64,000 nucleotides of DNA from NCBI RefSeq assembly GCF_043290135.1, contig NC_134703.1:127149005-127213004 (forward strand), written 5' to 3'. Position 1 is the stretch's first letter; every line of letters starts with the position of its first letter. The notes under the pieces were generated by a model. It made no database searches. It was not told the origin of the DNA and saw nothing but the letters and a program-made list of their open reading frames with translations. Positions 10,801 through 24,862 of the stretch are shown piece after piece. The DNA comes from Rhipicephalus microplus (lineage: Eukaryota > Arthropoda > Arachnida > Ixodida > Ixodidae). The position numbers and the translations under genes were made by a program.

Positions 10801-13800
10801 TTAAACGGAAACGGAACGTCGAACGAATGGCTTGAGACGCGATACGTGGACAATCTCCGAACCACGACAGTGACGATCCGAAGAAAGGTCGCTGGGAGTG
10901 ACACGGTAGTTCACTGGTGACGTTTGTTCATTGATTGTATAGGGTCCAATGAAGCGTGACTGAAATTTATCGCGCAATCCTGGAGTACGAATGGGCGTCC
11001 AAAGCAACACTTCATCCCCCAGACTCAAGGAGACGTCGCGATGAGAGCTGTCGTAGCGTTGCTTGCGATCTTGCTGATTGGCTTCTGTATTAAGGCGAGC
11101 CCGTTGCCGACATTCCTCGAGCCTTCTGATGAACTGCTCTGATACGGTTGCCGAGGCGTCAGTTGGAACATTTAGGAAAGAGGCGTCGATGGTGAATGTC
11201 GGTGAATGGCCGTACACGAGGTAGAAAGGTGAGTAGCCAGTAGTTCTTTGAACAGTGGTGTTATCGGCAAACGTCACAAAAGGCAAAATCGTATCCCAGT
11301 TGTCGTGGTTTGGTGCGATGTACATCGACAGCATGCCTGTTAGTGTCCGATGAAATCTCTCTGTCAGCCCATTAGTTTTGGGGTGGTAGGCTGACGTCAT
11401 CTTATGTACTGTACCACGAGTTGCGAGCAAGGTTTCGATTATGGTGGACAGGAACGTCTTACCGTGATCACTCAGGAGGACGCGAGGTGCACCGTGACGC
11501 AATACAATGGCGTTGAGAAAGAAGTCTACGACGTCTGAAGCAGAACTTGTGCGTAGTGCAGCCGTCTCTGCGTACCGTGTCAGGTGATCGACAGCAGTCA
11601 CAATCCAACGATTACCTGCTGGCGTGATGGGGAGAGGTCCTAGTAGGTCTATGCCAACGATGGTGAAAGGAGTGTCGGGACACGGGATGGGTTGCAGAAG
11701 GCCAGCAGGAGACAAAGTTGGTCGCTTCCACCGTTGACACAGATGGCGAGATGCAACGTACTTGGCCACAAAGGTAGAGATGCCAGGCCAAAAGAAACGT
11801 TTCCTGATGCGGCTTTGTGTTTTGTGAAATCCCAAGTAGCTGGCACATGGGTCGTCGGGAAAGGCTTCGAGGACTTGGTGACGTAGAGAACGCGGAAGTA
11901 CTGGAACCCAGCGGTGTCCATCAGAAGTGTAAACTTAACGATGGAACACATTGTTATCGAGCTTAAATTGCCGTAGTTGTCGGCGCGATCTAGCATTAGA
12001 GTAAGTGATATACTATTTAGGCGTTGAATAACTCTATTGCAATATGGATAATCACGCTGGCGTGTGGCGAACTCGGTGTAGCGATTTGAAGCCGGCGTGT
12101 CGATAACCGCAAGTTGTGATAATGTGAGGGGTGACGCAGTGTTTTGCCCACCACACGAGCGATCACCTGACGTACTCGATGATGACAGTGGAAGGGGGCA
12201 GCGAGAGAGAGCATCTGCATCTTGGTGTCTTTTGCCAGACTTATAGATGACGTCAAAATCGTACTCTTGTAGGCGGAGCACCCAACGACCGAGGCGACCA
12301 AACAAGTTTTTTAGTGACGATAGCCAGCACAAGGCGTGATGGTCTGTAATAACTGTGAAGTGGCGTCCGTAAAGATACGGTCGAAATTTTTGTATGGCCC
12401 AAACGACAGTAAGACACTCCTGCTCAGTTATGGAGAAGTTCTGTTCAGCCGCCGTAAGAGCACGACTAGCATACGGAATAACTCATTCCCGTGAAGTTGC
12501 ATCCCGCTGTAGAACTGCAGCAATGCCATGGCCACTCGCGTCGGTGTGGAGACATGTAGGTGCGTTCTCGTCGAAATGACACAGAAAAGGGTCGGATGTT
12601 AAAGCATGCTTGAGGGCTTGAAAGTTACGCTCGCAGTCGTCGTTCCAAGCGAAAGTTTATCCGGATGTCAGCAGCTTATGCAGTGGCGACGCGATGGCAG
12701 CAAAATGGCTGATGAAGCGGCGGAAGTAGGATGCCAGGCCCAGGAAACTTCGTAGGTGTTTTTGATTTTCTGGCCGAGGGAAGCGCATCACGGCAGCAAG
12801 CTTGTCAGGATCCGGGCGAACGCCATCTTTGCTGACAAGGTGGCCCAACACCTTGATGTTCTTGTTGGCGAAATGGCATTTCTTTGTGTTTAGCTGAAGT
12901 CCAGCATTAGAAATACACGTCAAAACTTCGTCCAAACGATCAAGAGGCTGACGAAAAGAAGAGATGAAAATGACGCTGTAATCTAGATAACAGAGACATG
13001 TTTTCCTTTTTAGGCCGCGTAGAACTGTGTCAATCATTAGTTCAAACGTGGCAGGAGCATTACATAAACCGAATGGCATACCGTTTGATTCATACAGCCC
13101 GTCTGGTGTTGCAAAGGTAGTTTTTTCTTTGTCCGCTTCGTCCATAGGTATTTGCCAATAACCAGACCGTAGATCGAGGCTGGAGAAAAATTCAGCGCCT
13201 TGCAGAGAGTCAAGTGCGTCGTCGACTCGTGGGATTGGGCACACGTCTTTGCGCGTGATCTTATTAAGTGCTCGATAATCGACGCAGAATCGCACCAAAC
13301 CATCCTTCTTTCGGACTAGCACTACAGGTGATGACCATGACCTGGACGAAGGCAGGATAACATTCTGTTTGAGCATATCAGCAACGTTGTTCTAGATGAT
13401 TTTCTGCTCTGTGGAAGACACTCGATATGGGCGGCGGCGTACAATTGTATTGCGTTCCGTTTCAATTCGATGTACGGCGACGGAAGTGCGACCCAAAAGC
13501 TTGGAACTGACATCAAATGAAGCGCTGTGTTTTTGAAGGATACCCAAAAGTTCTTGCTTTTGCGCTGACGTGAGATCGGGATTTATTGTGGCTGTTAAAG
13601 CAGCCGTTGTAGCATCGTCATCAGTACTCGTAGAGAAAGATGGCGCGTCTGCGTGAAGGGGCACCAGAGAAAGTGGTTCGGTTTCTGTGAAGCAAACCAC
13701 ACTGGTGCCCTGGGGCAGTGCAACAGGCAAAGAAGTAGGGTTAACTGCCGTAACTAATGCTCTGCCATCATGAAAGCGCACCAGGCTAAGAGCGATGTAA

Positions 13801-14357
13801 GCCCACCAGAAATGTAGCGTCCACACGGTACTAGGATGACATCACCAGTACTGATCTTATCTGATGTGAGGGTCAGAATATGGTCATTACCTGGAGGAAT
13901 AAAACAGTCATCAGCGGTGACGAAGCGCTGGCTATGAGCATCTTTATCGGACGAAAGCGCAGTATCTGACATGCGAATGACCCTCTGACGGTAAGATATC
14001 ACGGCTGAAGCTGAGGAGAGAAAGTACCACCCTAAAATGAGCGCATTAGTACACGATGACAGAACGAGGAACTGTATATGGTGAAGGATGCCCTCAATAA
14101 AAACTCGTGCTGTGCAAACACCAGAATGCTGAACAAAAACCGCATTAGCACAGCGAAGGGGCGGGCCATCATACGGTGTCTTCACTTTGCGCAAACGGGA
14201 ACACAAGTCCACACTAATAACTGAGAGCGATGCCCCTGTGTCCACCAAGGCTTCTATCCATATACCCTCAACACACCCTGAAAGTACATTTGAAGGGCGT
14301 TCTGGAGGAGTTCGATGCAGTCCGCCAAATGCCGCTTTCCCTCCTGAAGCTGCACTG
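10801..14357 (-). pseudogene. pol: Pol of gypsy element 2, frameshifted, RT box altered
   Basis: Protease (D-T-G at 14242-14234) lies in the -1 frame relative to gag. The frame changes near 13800 and continues through RT with stops at about 13392 and 12657. The RT catalytic box reads YLDY (12989-12978) instead of YxDD, so a catalytic Asp is missing. RNase H (about 12600-12200) contains a further stop. Integrase (11835-10801) is open for 344 codons with an Asp in GIDLLG, Asp in LLSDHG and Glu in LTERFH, and ends with a GPY-type segment. Only the integrase part looks intact. Confidence 0.92.
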
Positions 14358-14358
14358 T

Positions 14359-15473
14359 TTAGTTTTCCGGGCGATGATCAGACGCCGTGGTACCCGGACG
14401 AAGTGATGACGAGGAACGGCGCATAGGCGACGGGGAATGACGGCGCGAGGAGCGGAAGGTACTGGCTGCATCGAAGTGCTGTGAAGATGGTGAGCGGCGT
14501 TGGTACAGTTGGTATGGGTGGCGATGTAGTGGAGCAGGGGCAAACTCATCCCTCTCGAAGTCCCCATAGCCCCGCCTTTCGTCTTGTTGACGTCGACGAC
14601 AGAACCGTGACATGTGGCCACGTATTCCGCAATAATAGCAAACCGGTCGAGATGGACGCCAGGCATGGAAGGAAGGAGGTGGTGCTCTTGGGGCGAGGAC
14701 ATTTAGTAAAGGCTGCATAGTTGATGCCAGTTCCACCCTGACGATGTGTCGGAAGCTGCCTGCAGAAGGTGTTATGCGGAGCTCATAAGACGACGAGATG
14801 GCCTGGAGTTGCAGCTCCTCGCGGATCATGGACCGTATCAACGCACGGAGCTCATTGTCAGGCGTTGGCCTGAGATCTCCTGTGTCAGGTTGTATAAACG
14901 TATAAGTTGAAGGTCATCGAGTCGCTCACACGTACTGATGATATCCGCGACCGTGGTGGGGTTCTTTGCCGCTAAAGCGTTAAATGTGACGGCGCCTATG
15001 CCCTTGAGCAGGTGGTGAACGCGGTCATGTTTCGCCATCGAGCTGTCGACGCGACGGCATAGGGCGAGGACTTCTTAAATGTAGGAGGTATAAGACTCGC
15101 TGGAGTGCTGAACACGTTCAGCAAGCTTCCGTTTGGCTATATCTGCACAGACAGAAGGGTTGGCAAATATCTGACGGAGCTGCTGCTTAAAGGTAGGCCA
15201 GTCCAGGGAATCCAGTTGATGGTTGAGAAACCATGTCTTAGCGACCCCCGTCAGATATAACGGTACGCGGGACAGCTTCACAGAATCATGCCAATAGTTA
15301 AGCGCACTCACACGGTCGTACTCATCCAACCAGTCTTCAACGTCTTCACCGTGAAGGCCGGTGAACATCGGGGGATTTTTTTGAGGGGCGGTGACAGTCC
15401 ATGAAGGCATGCCCAGGGGTGTTGGCGGGTTCGATGGAGCCGTGTTGTTGTGCTCGTTTTGCGACATGACCAT
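14359..15473 (-). pseudogene. gag: Gag of gypsy element 2
   Basis: The likely starts are ATGs at 15473 or 15467. The capsid region (EDWLDEYDRV segment, then LTGVAKTWF) is followed by an in-frame stop at about 15075. The same frame then continues to about 14838, and a frameshift leads into the C-terminal part, which holds a CX2CX4HX4C zinc knuckle (CYYCGIRGHMSRFC) and an Arg/Ser-rich end. It closes with GAA AAC TAA at 14361-14359, the same context as gag of element 1. Confidence 0.9.
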
Positions 15474-15594
15474 GGGCTGACTGCGCAGACGGTGACCCGA
15501 CCGGAGCTCCAGGGATGGTTGGTAGTAGAAGAAAAATAAGCGCTGCAGAGATGCAGGGAGACGACTAGCGGACCGGAAAGCACTTTCCACCACT

Positions 15595-17183
<1,589 letters not shown>

Positions 17184-17345
17184 TGGGAGGCGGCAATCCA
17201 CAGCTCGTCCTTGGCAGATCAGCTCTGGGCTGTCCACCAAGCACGCGAGGTGGCTGAGGAGCTCGACATCTCAGTCCCCACGTAGGAGCTGCCCACAACA
17301 CAGTGATCTGTGTTTTGGAGGACAAAATAAAAGTTTATTCATTCC
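17184..17345 (+). pseudogene. 3' end of an I-like LINE
   Basis: From TGG at 17184 the frame reads a short C-terminal peptide with the pattern WExx...LxDQLWAVxQAREVAEELxxxVPT and stops at 17283-17285. The larger LINE at 18481-24150 ends in a related W-E-L...LxQAERAAR segment. After the stop, AAATAAAAGTTTATTCATT resembles that LINE's AATAAATGTTTATTCAT tail. I read this as a 5'-truncated copy. Confidence 0.6.
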
Positions 17346-18480
17346 AATGTGGCAACGGCTTCAGAAACTGATGAAACGCAGATAGTGAATGCATGCAGGA
17401 CCACACGTCCGACTAGTCATGTCATTAGACGGCTGAACTGCGCTTCGACTACGAGGATAAACAAGCATACTCAAGTTAACCAGCTTTCGCTCACATATCT
17501 CGGCGTAGCCGAACGAAGCCTGATCCATTTTCTTATTGTGCAAGTTGTGTTTACGTTGCTCAAACTGCTTCTCGTCGCATGATCAAGTCCATAATTTCAC
17601 GAAAATGCGGCGATATATTCAACCCGCTCGCAATACAACGGGTACTCTCCTTACAAACACGGGGGGAAGTAGTCGGCTCCAAGCAATCTCGCTTCACTTG
17701 TGTAATCCAGCATTTTAATTGGCTAGAGCAAGTCGGGAAGTGGGACAGTATCCAGATGGTTTTGCATTGGGGCACGCAGCACCCTGGCATTCACACTCTA
17801 AAAGTTCTTGTAGGTGCGCTTAGCGCGAGGATGGTGTCGTAGCGGAAGCGAGGTCTACGGTGTAGTCAAGCGCAGCTCATACCGCAGCTTGCACACCTGC
17901 GCCAACATGCAGCTGGTGCAGTACGGCGGAGCAGGAACGCCTGTCTGCGAGAACCAACGTGGCGCTTGTTTCCATAGAAACCCGGACTCGCAACCTTGTG
18001 TCTTAGCGGTGGCGGCAAGTAGTGGTCCAAGAGCTGACGCCACCCTAATGGCGAATTCTGTTGAGAGAACAGAAGTAGAAGGGCAGGGCACTGAGGAGTG
18101 GGGGGCAGAGCACTGACAGCAGGGCCACTCAACCTGCCATTGGAATGCGCCGCGCTCCTGGAGGGCAGGTGACAAGGTGACGAGTAGGGAGACCATGCGA
18201 CTGAAACATTCCAAGCCCCGGCATATCTTCTGTGGGGAAACAGCAAAATGCGCGCAAAATTCGTCAGGCACATATTCTTCATTATCTTAATAACAAGTAT
18301 GCTTGTGCAATGACTCATTCGGCAAACATCCAGCTCTCATCGTAGCTAAATATCATCGGAGCGTCTACATGAGCGCTACGGTGGTCAAGTCGTGCTCCAT
18401 ATTATTTATGTGTTTCCACTGGGAAAGTGTGTCTACCCATCGGACAAGTGACAAAAAAAGATTCGTGAAGTTCGGGGGAA
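17346..18480. other. Unassigned non-coding DNA
   Basis: Overlapping open frames occur on both strands around 17814-18318 with no recognisable domain. Nothing else is supported. Confidence 0.4.
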
Positions 18481-18725
18481 CATTTGGACACCAAACAAGG
18501 GGACCTCCGACGAACGCACAGACCGCAAACTTCCGAAAACAGTAAGCTCAAGTGGTGGACGAGCTTCGCCAAAAACCACCTCGGCGTGGCAGCTCCGACG
18601 CTGCCTGCGTCTAAAGAGCCACATCGACAACTACGCGGCTTCCTGCGCGAGAATTGGAGCCGCAGGCCATTTCTTCGACACCACCATCAGCAGCAAGAAC
18701 TTCAAGTATCACGACGGTTGAGGAC

Positions 18726-20260
18726 ATGGACCTCGCCACACCTTCGACAAGCCAAAGCCAGGGCTACAACCTAACGACAAGGCACCCCGGAACATTCTAG
18801 TGAACGACTACAGAGGACGACTGGCACACTGTTCTCACCTTAAGGCAGAAAAAACAGCAATCGAGAGAAAGGAAACAGGGGCAGAACAAACCCGAAGAAG
18901 AGACAAAGGAAACTCGACCGAAAACCCGACGAAGAAGGGGGGTCAAGGTCCCGCCACTTCCAAAGGATGATTTCAAGTTTGTAATTAGGCCTCACCAGGG
19001 CTTACCACTACGCTCAATCCCTACTCCGAAGATGGCATCAGCAGTCACTGCAGCTTGCCAACACACCGTAATAGGTGAGCACTTTCTGTTGCGGATAAAA
19101 TCGGGATCAGACACAGTAATTATTTCAACATCGGAGCAAAAAGTTGTGAAGCGGCTTTGTCGCCTAACCGCGCTCACAATAAACGGTCGGGCAGATGCCT
19201 TAAACGTGTACGCGGCGACTGGTGAAGAAGTCCTCAGGAGAGCGATAAACGGCATATCAACCCGCACCCCTTCTGAAAGGCTGATGGCAAACTTGCGAGT
19301 GCGAACACAAGGAGTAGAAATCATACAAGCCCGTATGATGGGAGAAACGAAGAGTGCGACGATCACCTTCTGGGGCCCGGCTCTTCCGCGTTTCTTGAAT
19401 TACTGCAGAGGAGAAATGGCGTGCCACCCATACCGAGCCACGGTGCAACTGTGCAAGACCTGCTGCAGCAAAGGTCATCGTATGGATGTGTGCCCCCAAC
19501 CAGACGCTCACGTCTGCCGCATATGTGGAACTATAGAGACCCAAATGACGGACATGTGTGCGTGCCAGTGTGCCTCGTGCGGAGGGGAACACGTCACAGG
19601 TGACCGCAGCTGTACACAGAGACTCGAGCAGCCGAGAGCGACTGCCAGAAAACCAAAGCGTACACCCAGTGCTAAGCGTAAGGGGTTACGCTGGTTTTCA
19701 TCAGAAGAGGAGGAATCGGAGCTTCGCGACGACAGAAAGCCTCCGTCGACGAGCCGACACAGCACCCCAACACGCCACGAGGGAAACGCAGTGAGCGCCG
19801 CCTCAAGTCTCCACCTCCGCGCAAACCACGATCGAGGTCAAGGTCACGGAAACAAGCAACAAACCAGTCGAGGCGGAAAGCAGCGGAATCACAGATTCCC
19901 GGTAGAGCCAGCACTGGACCTCTGGGACAGCAGCAGCAGCAAGCTCCACCTGCCACTATACCGGTAAGCTGGGCTGATGTCGCATCTCACACGACCACAC
20001 CAATCCCACAACACGAGGAATAGAAAAGAATAATCCCAAAAAATAAGCAACTTAAATCTAGCCTTGCGGCACTACAGACAAAGGTAGCAGCACTCAAACG
20101 GCTTTTGGCCAATAGAACAATCAACCAGAGCACACAAAATCAACAGACGCAAATGGAAGCCAGCGCAACACAACCAGCTACTTCCCAGCCGCAAAATGTA
20201 CAGCGACAGCTGAGAGACATATTTAAGCCGTTCGTTTTGATGGTTCGCTGCCTGATCCAC
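18726..20260 (+). pseudogene. ORF1 (Gag-like) of the I-like LINE
   Basis: The frame can be followed from ATG 18726; adjacent TAG and TGA stops lie at 18798-18803. From there it is open to 19967, including a segment upstream of ATG 19032 that reads as protein. Cys/His-rich knuckles occupy about 19455-19610 (CKTCCSKGHRMDVC, then CRICG and CASCGGEH), the nucleic-acid-binding part of LINE ORF1. A basic Arg/Ser-rich region follows. After 19967 the coding sense continues in another frame, with a Gln/Asn-rich end near 20100-20250, indicating a frameshift. Confidence 0.8.
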
Positions 20261-20283
20261 TAGGCTAGAGGCTCCGAGATGAA

Positions 20284-20400
20284 CGGGACGGCTTTATGCT
20301 CTCCCATAGTAGAGTACCTATATATAGTACTCAAAATCTTTTCCCACTTTTTCTAAACACGCAATCATTACCCACTTTTTTAACACACCCAACTACAACT
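20284..20400 (+). repeat. Stem-loop repeat copy inside the I-like LINE
   Basis: It starts ACGGGACGGCTTTATGCTCT and contains AGAGTAC and AGTACTC arms, then CACTTTTTCTAAACACGC. It is a member of the dispersed stem-loop family found many times at 26.6-44.2 kb. It lies between ORF1 and ORF2 of the LINE. Confidence 0.7.
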
Positions 20401-20589
20401 TCTCTTTGCAGAGCTGGCAATCTTAAGATTTATGTCGACGAACGACTCCATCAAAGGAGTGAAAAAACCAAGGAAACGGGGAAGCTCAAGCCCTGGAGGC
20501 CCCTGTTCTAAGGTGTCGGCGATGACTGACATCGATACAATTGAGAGCCCCTATGATGGCTAGACCTATCACACGCCACCAAGATAATC

Positions 20590-23500
20590 TCGAGTCATGA
20601 CAGTGGAACTGCCACTCCGTGCGCAACAAATAATCTGCGCTAACGCAGTTTGTGCAATCCGCTGCCATTGCACCTGATCTCATATGTTTGCAAGAAGCAG
20701 GGACACCAAAACGCTCAGTATTTGGATACACACTTCACACAACCACAAACATGGGGACGGCTATTTTGGTTCGGACGGATCTCGTTGTTAGCGTAGTAAC
20801 TGTACCAGGCGTTGACATACCACACCAAATAGCAGCAGTATGGCCTGTTAAGTGAGTTCACCCGAAAAACATTGTCGCGAATGTCTATAGGACGCCTCGA
20901 GATCGGATGGCGGACTTCCCACCTACTATCTGTCATGCTATGAACAGCGCGAAACGAGGTGACAGAGTCATACTGCTTGGAGTTTCAATGCCTGGTATAC
21001 AGAGTGGGGCTACAAAAGGGATACAATCAAAGGAATCAACTTGCTGAAGGCAACGCAGGCTCATGATCTAGTCCTCGTCACGCAACCAGATTCTCCCATA
21101 AGACTGGGAAACAGCGTGGCCAGAGACACCAGCCCTGACTTAAGTTTTGTAAGCAATGAACGAGGAGTAACCTGGACGAACCTACACGAAACACTGGGAA
21201 GCGACCATTACATCCTCAGCATCTCTATACAAACGGCAAGCATAAGGCAACCGACAGGTACTGCATGTCTTACAGATTGGAGGAAATTTAGGGAGTGCCA
21301 GACTGATACTCAGGACCTCAACACGATAAAAAAAACTGGATGACTTATATACGAGAGGCAGCAGATCAAGCAACTAAGCGATTTAAAACAACACCGCGAA
21401 ACCCAGCCATCGACAACCATCTCCTCCCCCTATGGGAGGCAAGACACAGTCTCATAAAAAGATGGAAGAGGCAGCGGCACAACCGAAAGCACACAGAGCG
21501 AATAGCACAAATCACAGAGGCAGCCAATGGGTACTCGCAAGAACTGTGTACTTCTAACTGGAGGAGCTTGTGCGACTTTTTTGGGGGAAATCTAAGCATG
21601 AAAAGAACTTCGGAAATTCTTCGTAAGATGCTTACTCCTGGTAGCACACGAAGATAAAAGCGCACTAGCCCTGAGGCCTATACTTAATTACTACGTAGGC
21701 ACAGACGCGGACCTTCTTCGCGAACTCCAAGACATGTACATGGGCGAAAGGACAACACGGACAACTATAACACCCCATATGGGTCGGGCAAACCCTGCCC
21801 TTGATGAACCAATATCTCTCGCATAAGTGTACACTGCAGCGAAATCTTTCAAAAAGAACACTGCGCCTGGACCAGATCGCATAACGAATGCCATGATTAG
21901 AAACTTAGCTAGCGAAACACTGGAGCACTTAACAAATTTCTTCAATGACACTATTTGGGAGACAGGAGGATCCATACCACCTGAATGCAAGGAGGCAGAA
22001 ATAATTTTGATACCAAAGCCTGGAAAACCAAAATCGCCCCAGAACCTTCGAACAACAGCGTTAACCTCTTTCTTGGGTAAACTTTTCGAGCAGGTCATCC
22101 ATACACGATTTGGGAGGTACTTAGATGACAACAATCTCCTACCCAATTGCATTTTTGGCTTCCGTCAGAGAATTTCCCCGCAAGACGTCTTTCTTCTCCT
22201 TAGCGACGAAGTTCTAAACCCACCACCTGGAAGCATGAACAGAATCCGGCTTGCATCAGACCTGCGCAAAGCTTTCGACAACGTATGTCATGACACTATA
22301 TTGGATGCCCTACAAGAGATAGGCTGTGGGGAGATAACCTAAAACTACGTTCAAAGTTTTTTCAACAACAGAACGGCGTCCATAGGAGTGGGCACTCTAA
22401 GAGGTAATAATATTCACATATCAAATAAAGACACTCCACAGGGCTCTATATACTGTCCCCCTATTATTCAATACAGGGATGCGAAAATTAGCTCTAATGT
22501 TGCAGAAAGACAAAGAACTTGGGGTAGCCATCTACGCCGACGACGTCACCCTTTAGGCGACGAAAGCATCTAATGGAGACCGTTAAGACACTCTTCTACG
22601 AGCAATTGATACAATTGAGGGATATGCCAATAAGGCACGCATGATATGCGCACCGGAAAAATCTGAATAAATGCATATCCGGCCCTAGAACACCCACTGG
22701 ACACGCTCCCCAACCTTCAATCTGGATGGGCCCAGATAAAGCAAGTATCGGAGCTCAGGGTGCTGGGAATGCCGATAGAGGAGAGAGGCAGCACATCGTT
22801 TGCGCTAAGAACACTGAAACGCACAAAGAGGAACGTAGCAAGACTCATGAAGCGAGTCACTTGCAGTAATGAGAGCATGACGGAAGAAGACACCAAGAGG
22901 TTGGTACATGCCTTTATCATTAGCCGCATTACATATGCTCTCCCGTACCAACTCACACGCAGATGGGAAGCAGAGCAGGCCAACACACTCATACGCACTG
23001 CCTACAAAGCTGCATTGGGCCTCCCAGACTGCACTGACACAGAGTGTTTGGAAAGCTTGGGCGTATATAACACATATGATGAACACGCCGCAGCCGTATT
23101 GATCGCGCAGAGACAAGGCAAGGCAGACTATTGCTAAAGAGGCTTCACTACCTCTTGTCACCACAGTTCTGCGGTGAGGAGACGCATCAAATACCCAGGG
23201 AAGGCAGGGAACACATATATGTCGCCCCTATTCCGAGAAACACGCACCCCAATGTTACTGCCGGCCGCAGACGAGCAAGGGCGGCGGCACCAGTACAGCC
23301 ACGAAATGACCCCGACACTTACTATACAGACACGAGCCCATACCCAACGAGGCAAAACGCATTTGCGGCAGTCCTTACCAACTGAAGCCAAGTGGTCACT
23401 TCGGCGACAATACGTACGAGAAGCACGGCCGTAGCAGAAGCGGCAGCCATAGCACTATCCATCCGTGCAGCAAAGTGCAAGAGACAGTCTGCGCACGTTC

Positions 23501-24093
23501 TCACGGATTCCCAAGAGGCTTGCCGACTGTTTCTCAAAGGTGTCCTCCCCACGAGCGTCCTACGCGTGCTAGGATCGAACCTCCAAGAAGACCACGGCAT
23601 CACATGGTGCCCCAACCACGAAGGTGCAGAAGGAAACGAATGGGCAGACCGCATGGCTCGAGCATTAACTTTCCGAGCCGCGAACATGCCGACCCGGGCG
23701 CATTACTTCATACCTACGCTCCCGCAAGATATCCTTGAGAGCCAAAGACTGGCCCGGCAGACGATGACGCCACCCCACCGTAAACTCACCCGCTGGCAAT
23801 CCAGGGATTGGAGACGAATACAGACGAACACATATCCCAACATACACACACTTAGCAAAATCCAGTCATCCCAATTTGCTGACCGCTGTCCCTAGTGGGG
23901 TGACACACTGACACTCCAGCACATCACTTGGACTTGCCAACAAAGACAAGCAGAGGGTGACTCACCCCTCACCACACAAAACGAATGTAAAAGGTCGTGG
24001 GAGTTGCGCCTCAACCGGCAGGACCTGGGAAGCCAGAGGGCAACCTTGGACCAGGCCGAGCGAGCCGCTCGGGCCAGTGGGGCTCTGGAATAA
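20590..24093 (+). pseudogene. ORF2 (EN-RT-RNase H) of the I-like LINE
   Basis: The apurinic-type endonuclease begins near 20600 (a degraded WNCHS-like start, then DLICLQEAGTPKR at about 20680) and continues in other frames to about 21330. RT runs from about 21340, with the finger segment NTAPGPDRITNAMI near 21860, the palm first-Asp region near 22255-22290 and the catalytic YADD at 22533-22544. RNase H spans about 23300-23700 (LTDSQEA; then PNHEGAEGNEWADRMAR). The tail ends at TAA 24091-24093. At least five frame changes and several stops disrupt it. Confidence 0.85.
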
Positions 24094-24150
24094 GGGCTCC
24101 CCCCACGGAAACCTTAGTATGCCATTTCAATAAATGTTTATTCATCCTCA

Positions 24151-24650
24151 TAGTATCTATCCGCACAAAACAGCGGTGTTAAACTACATGCACATGGTTG
24201 CTACCATTTCCACCGTGCTCGCTGGCTGAAGAAATATTTGGAGGCTGTGACGTTCAATGACCACGTGACTCGTCCTACTGCACCTACACTGCTTTTAAGG
24301 CGAGAGCATTGTCCTGGCTCCTCTCGGCGCAGCAAAAGCACTCTCGCTCTACCAATCGCTGACAGTGATCCTGCACTTCGACCACTACAACACGCCGGCT
24401 CTGAAGAGAGCACTTTACTCCTGCTCTCCCCTTGGATTTCGACTTAAAACACGAAGACGCGCGCACATGACGGCTCTCTAGTGGACTTATTGGACATTAG
24501 CACTTGGCGCCATTCCTCGGGGCTCCAACGTAAGTGAATGGCTAATTGTTGCAAGAAATCATATTCATTAGAATGAATACAAGCTCCACCACGTGAGTTG
24601 CGGCGCGCCTGCCACTCACCTGGACAAAAGAATCGTACGTACCAGCTTTT
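24151..24650. other. Unassigned DNA between LINE and duplication
   Basis: No gene. The stretch 24290-24350 has repeat-like character but no assignable family. The left border of the large duplicated block follows. Confidence 0.4.
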
Positions 24651-24696
24651 TTTTAAATGCGAAGCATTTCTTAGCGAACTTCGGCGACTATGCACG

Positions 24697-24771
<75 letters not shown>

Positions 24772-24786
24772 ATATCTATCTATCTT

Positions 24787-24862
<76 letters not shown>
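24697..24862. repeat. (TATC)n microsatellite, copy A
   Basis: About 166 bp of TATC with two interruptions near 24770-24787. It follows TTAGCGAACTTCGGCGAC and is shared with copy B. Confidence 0.97.

Larger units (their letters stand above)
18481..24150 (+). mobile_element. I-like non-LTR retrotransposon (LINE) with RNase H, decayed
   Basis: The order is 5' region, ORF1 with zinc knuckles, endonuclease, reverse transcriptase, RNase H, a C-terminal tail, and a 3' end with AATAAATGTTTATTCATCC at about 24129-24147. An RNase H domain after RT is typical of the I superfamily. The frame changes at least five times in ORF2, and ORF1 carries two adjacent stops, so the copy is dead. A stem-loop repeat copy sits between ORF1 and ORF2. 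The 5' border is not fixed by a target duplication. Confidence 0.85.

Noticed and set aside
10801..11835. Domesticated integrase gene
   Set aside because: It is open and has its catalytic residues, but it is in register with the decayed pol of element 2 and next to its LTR. Nothing shows separate expression.
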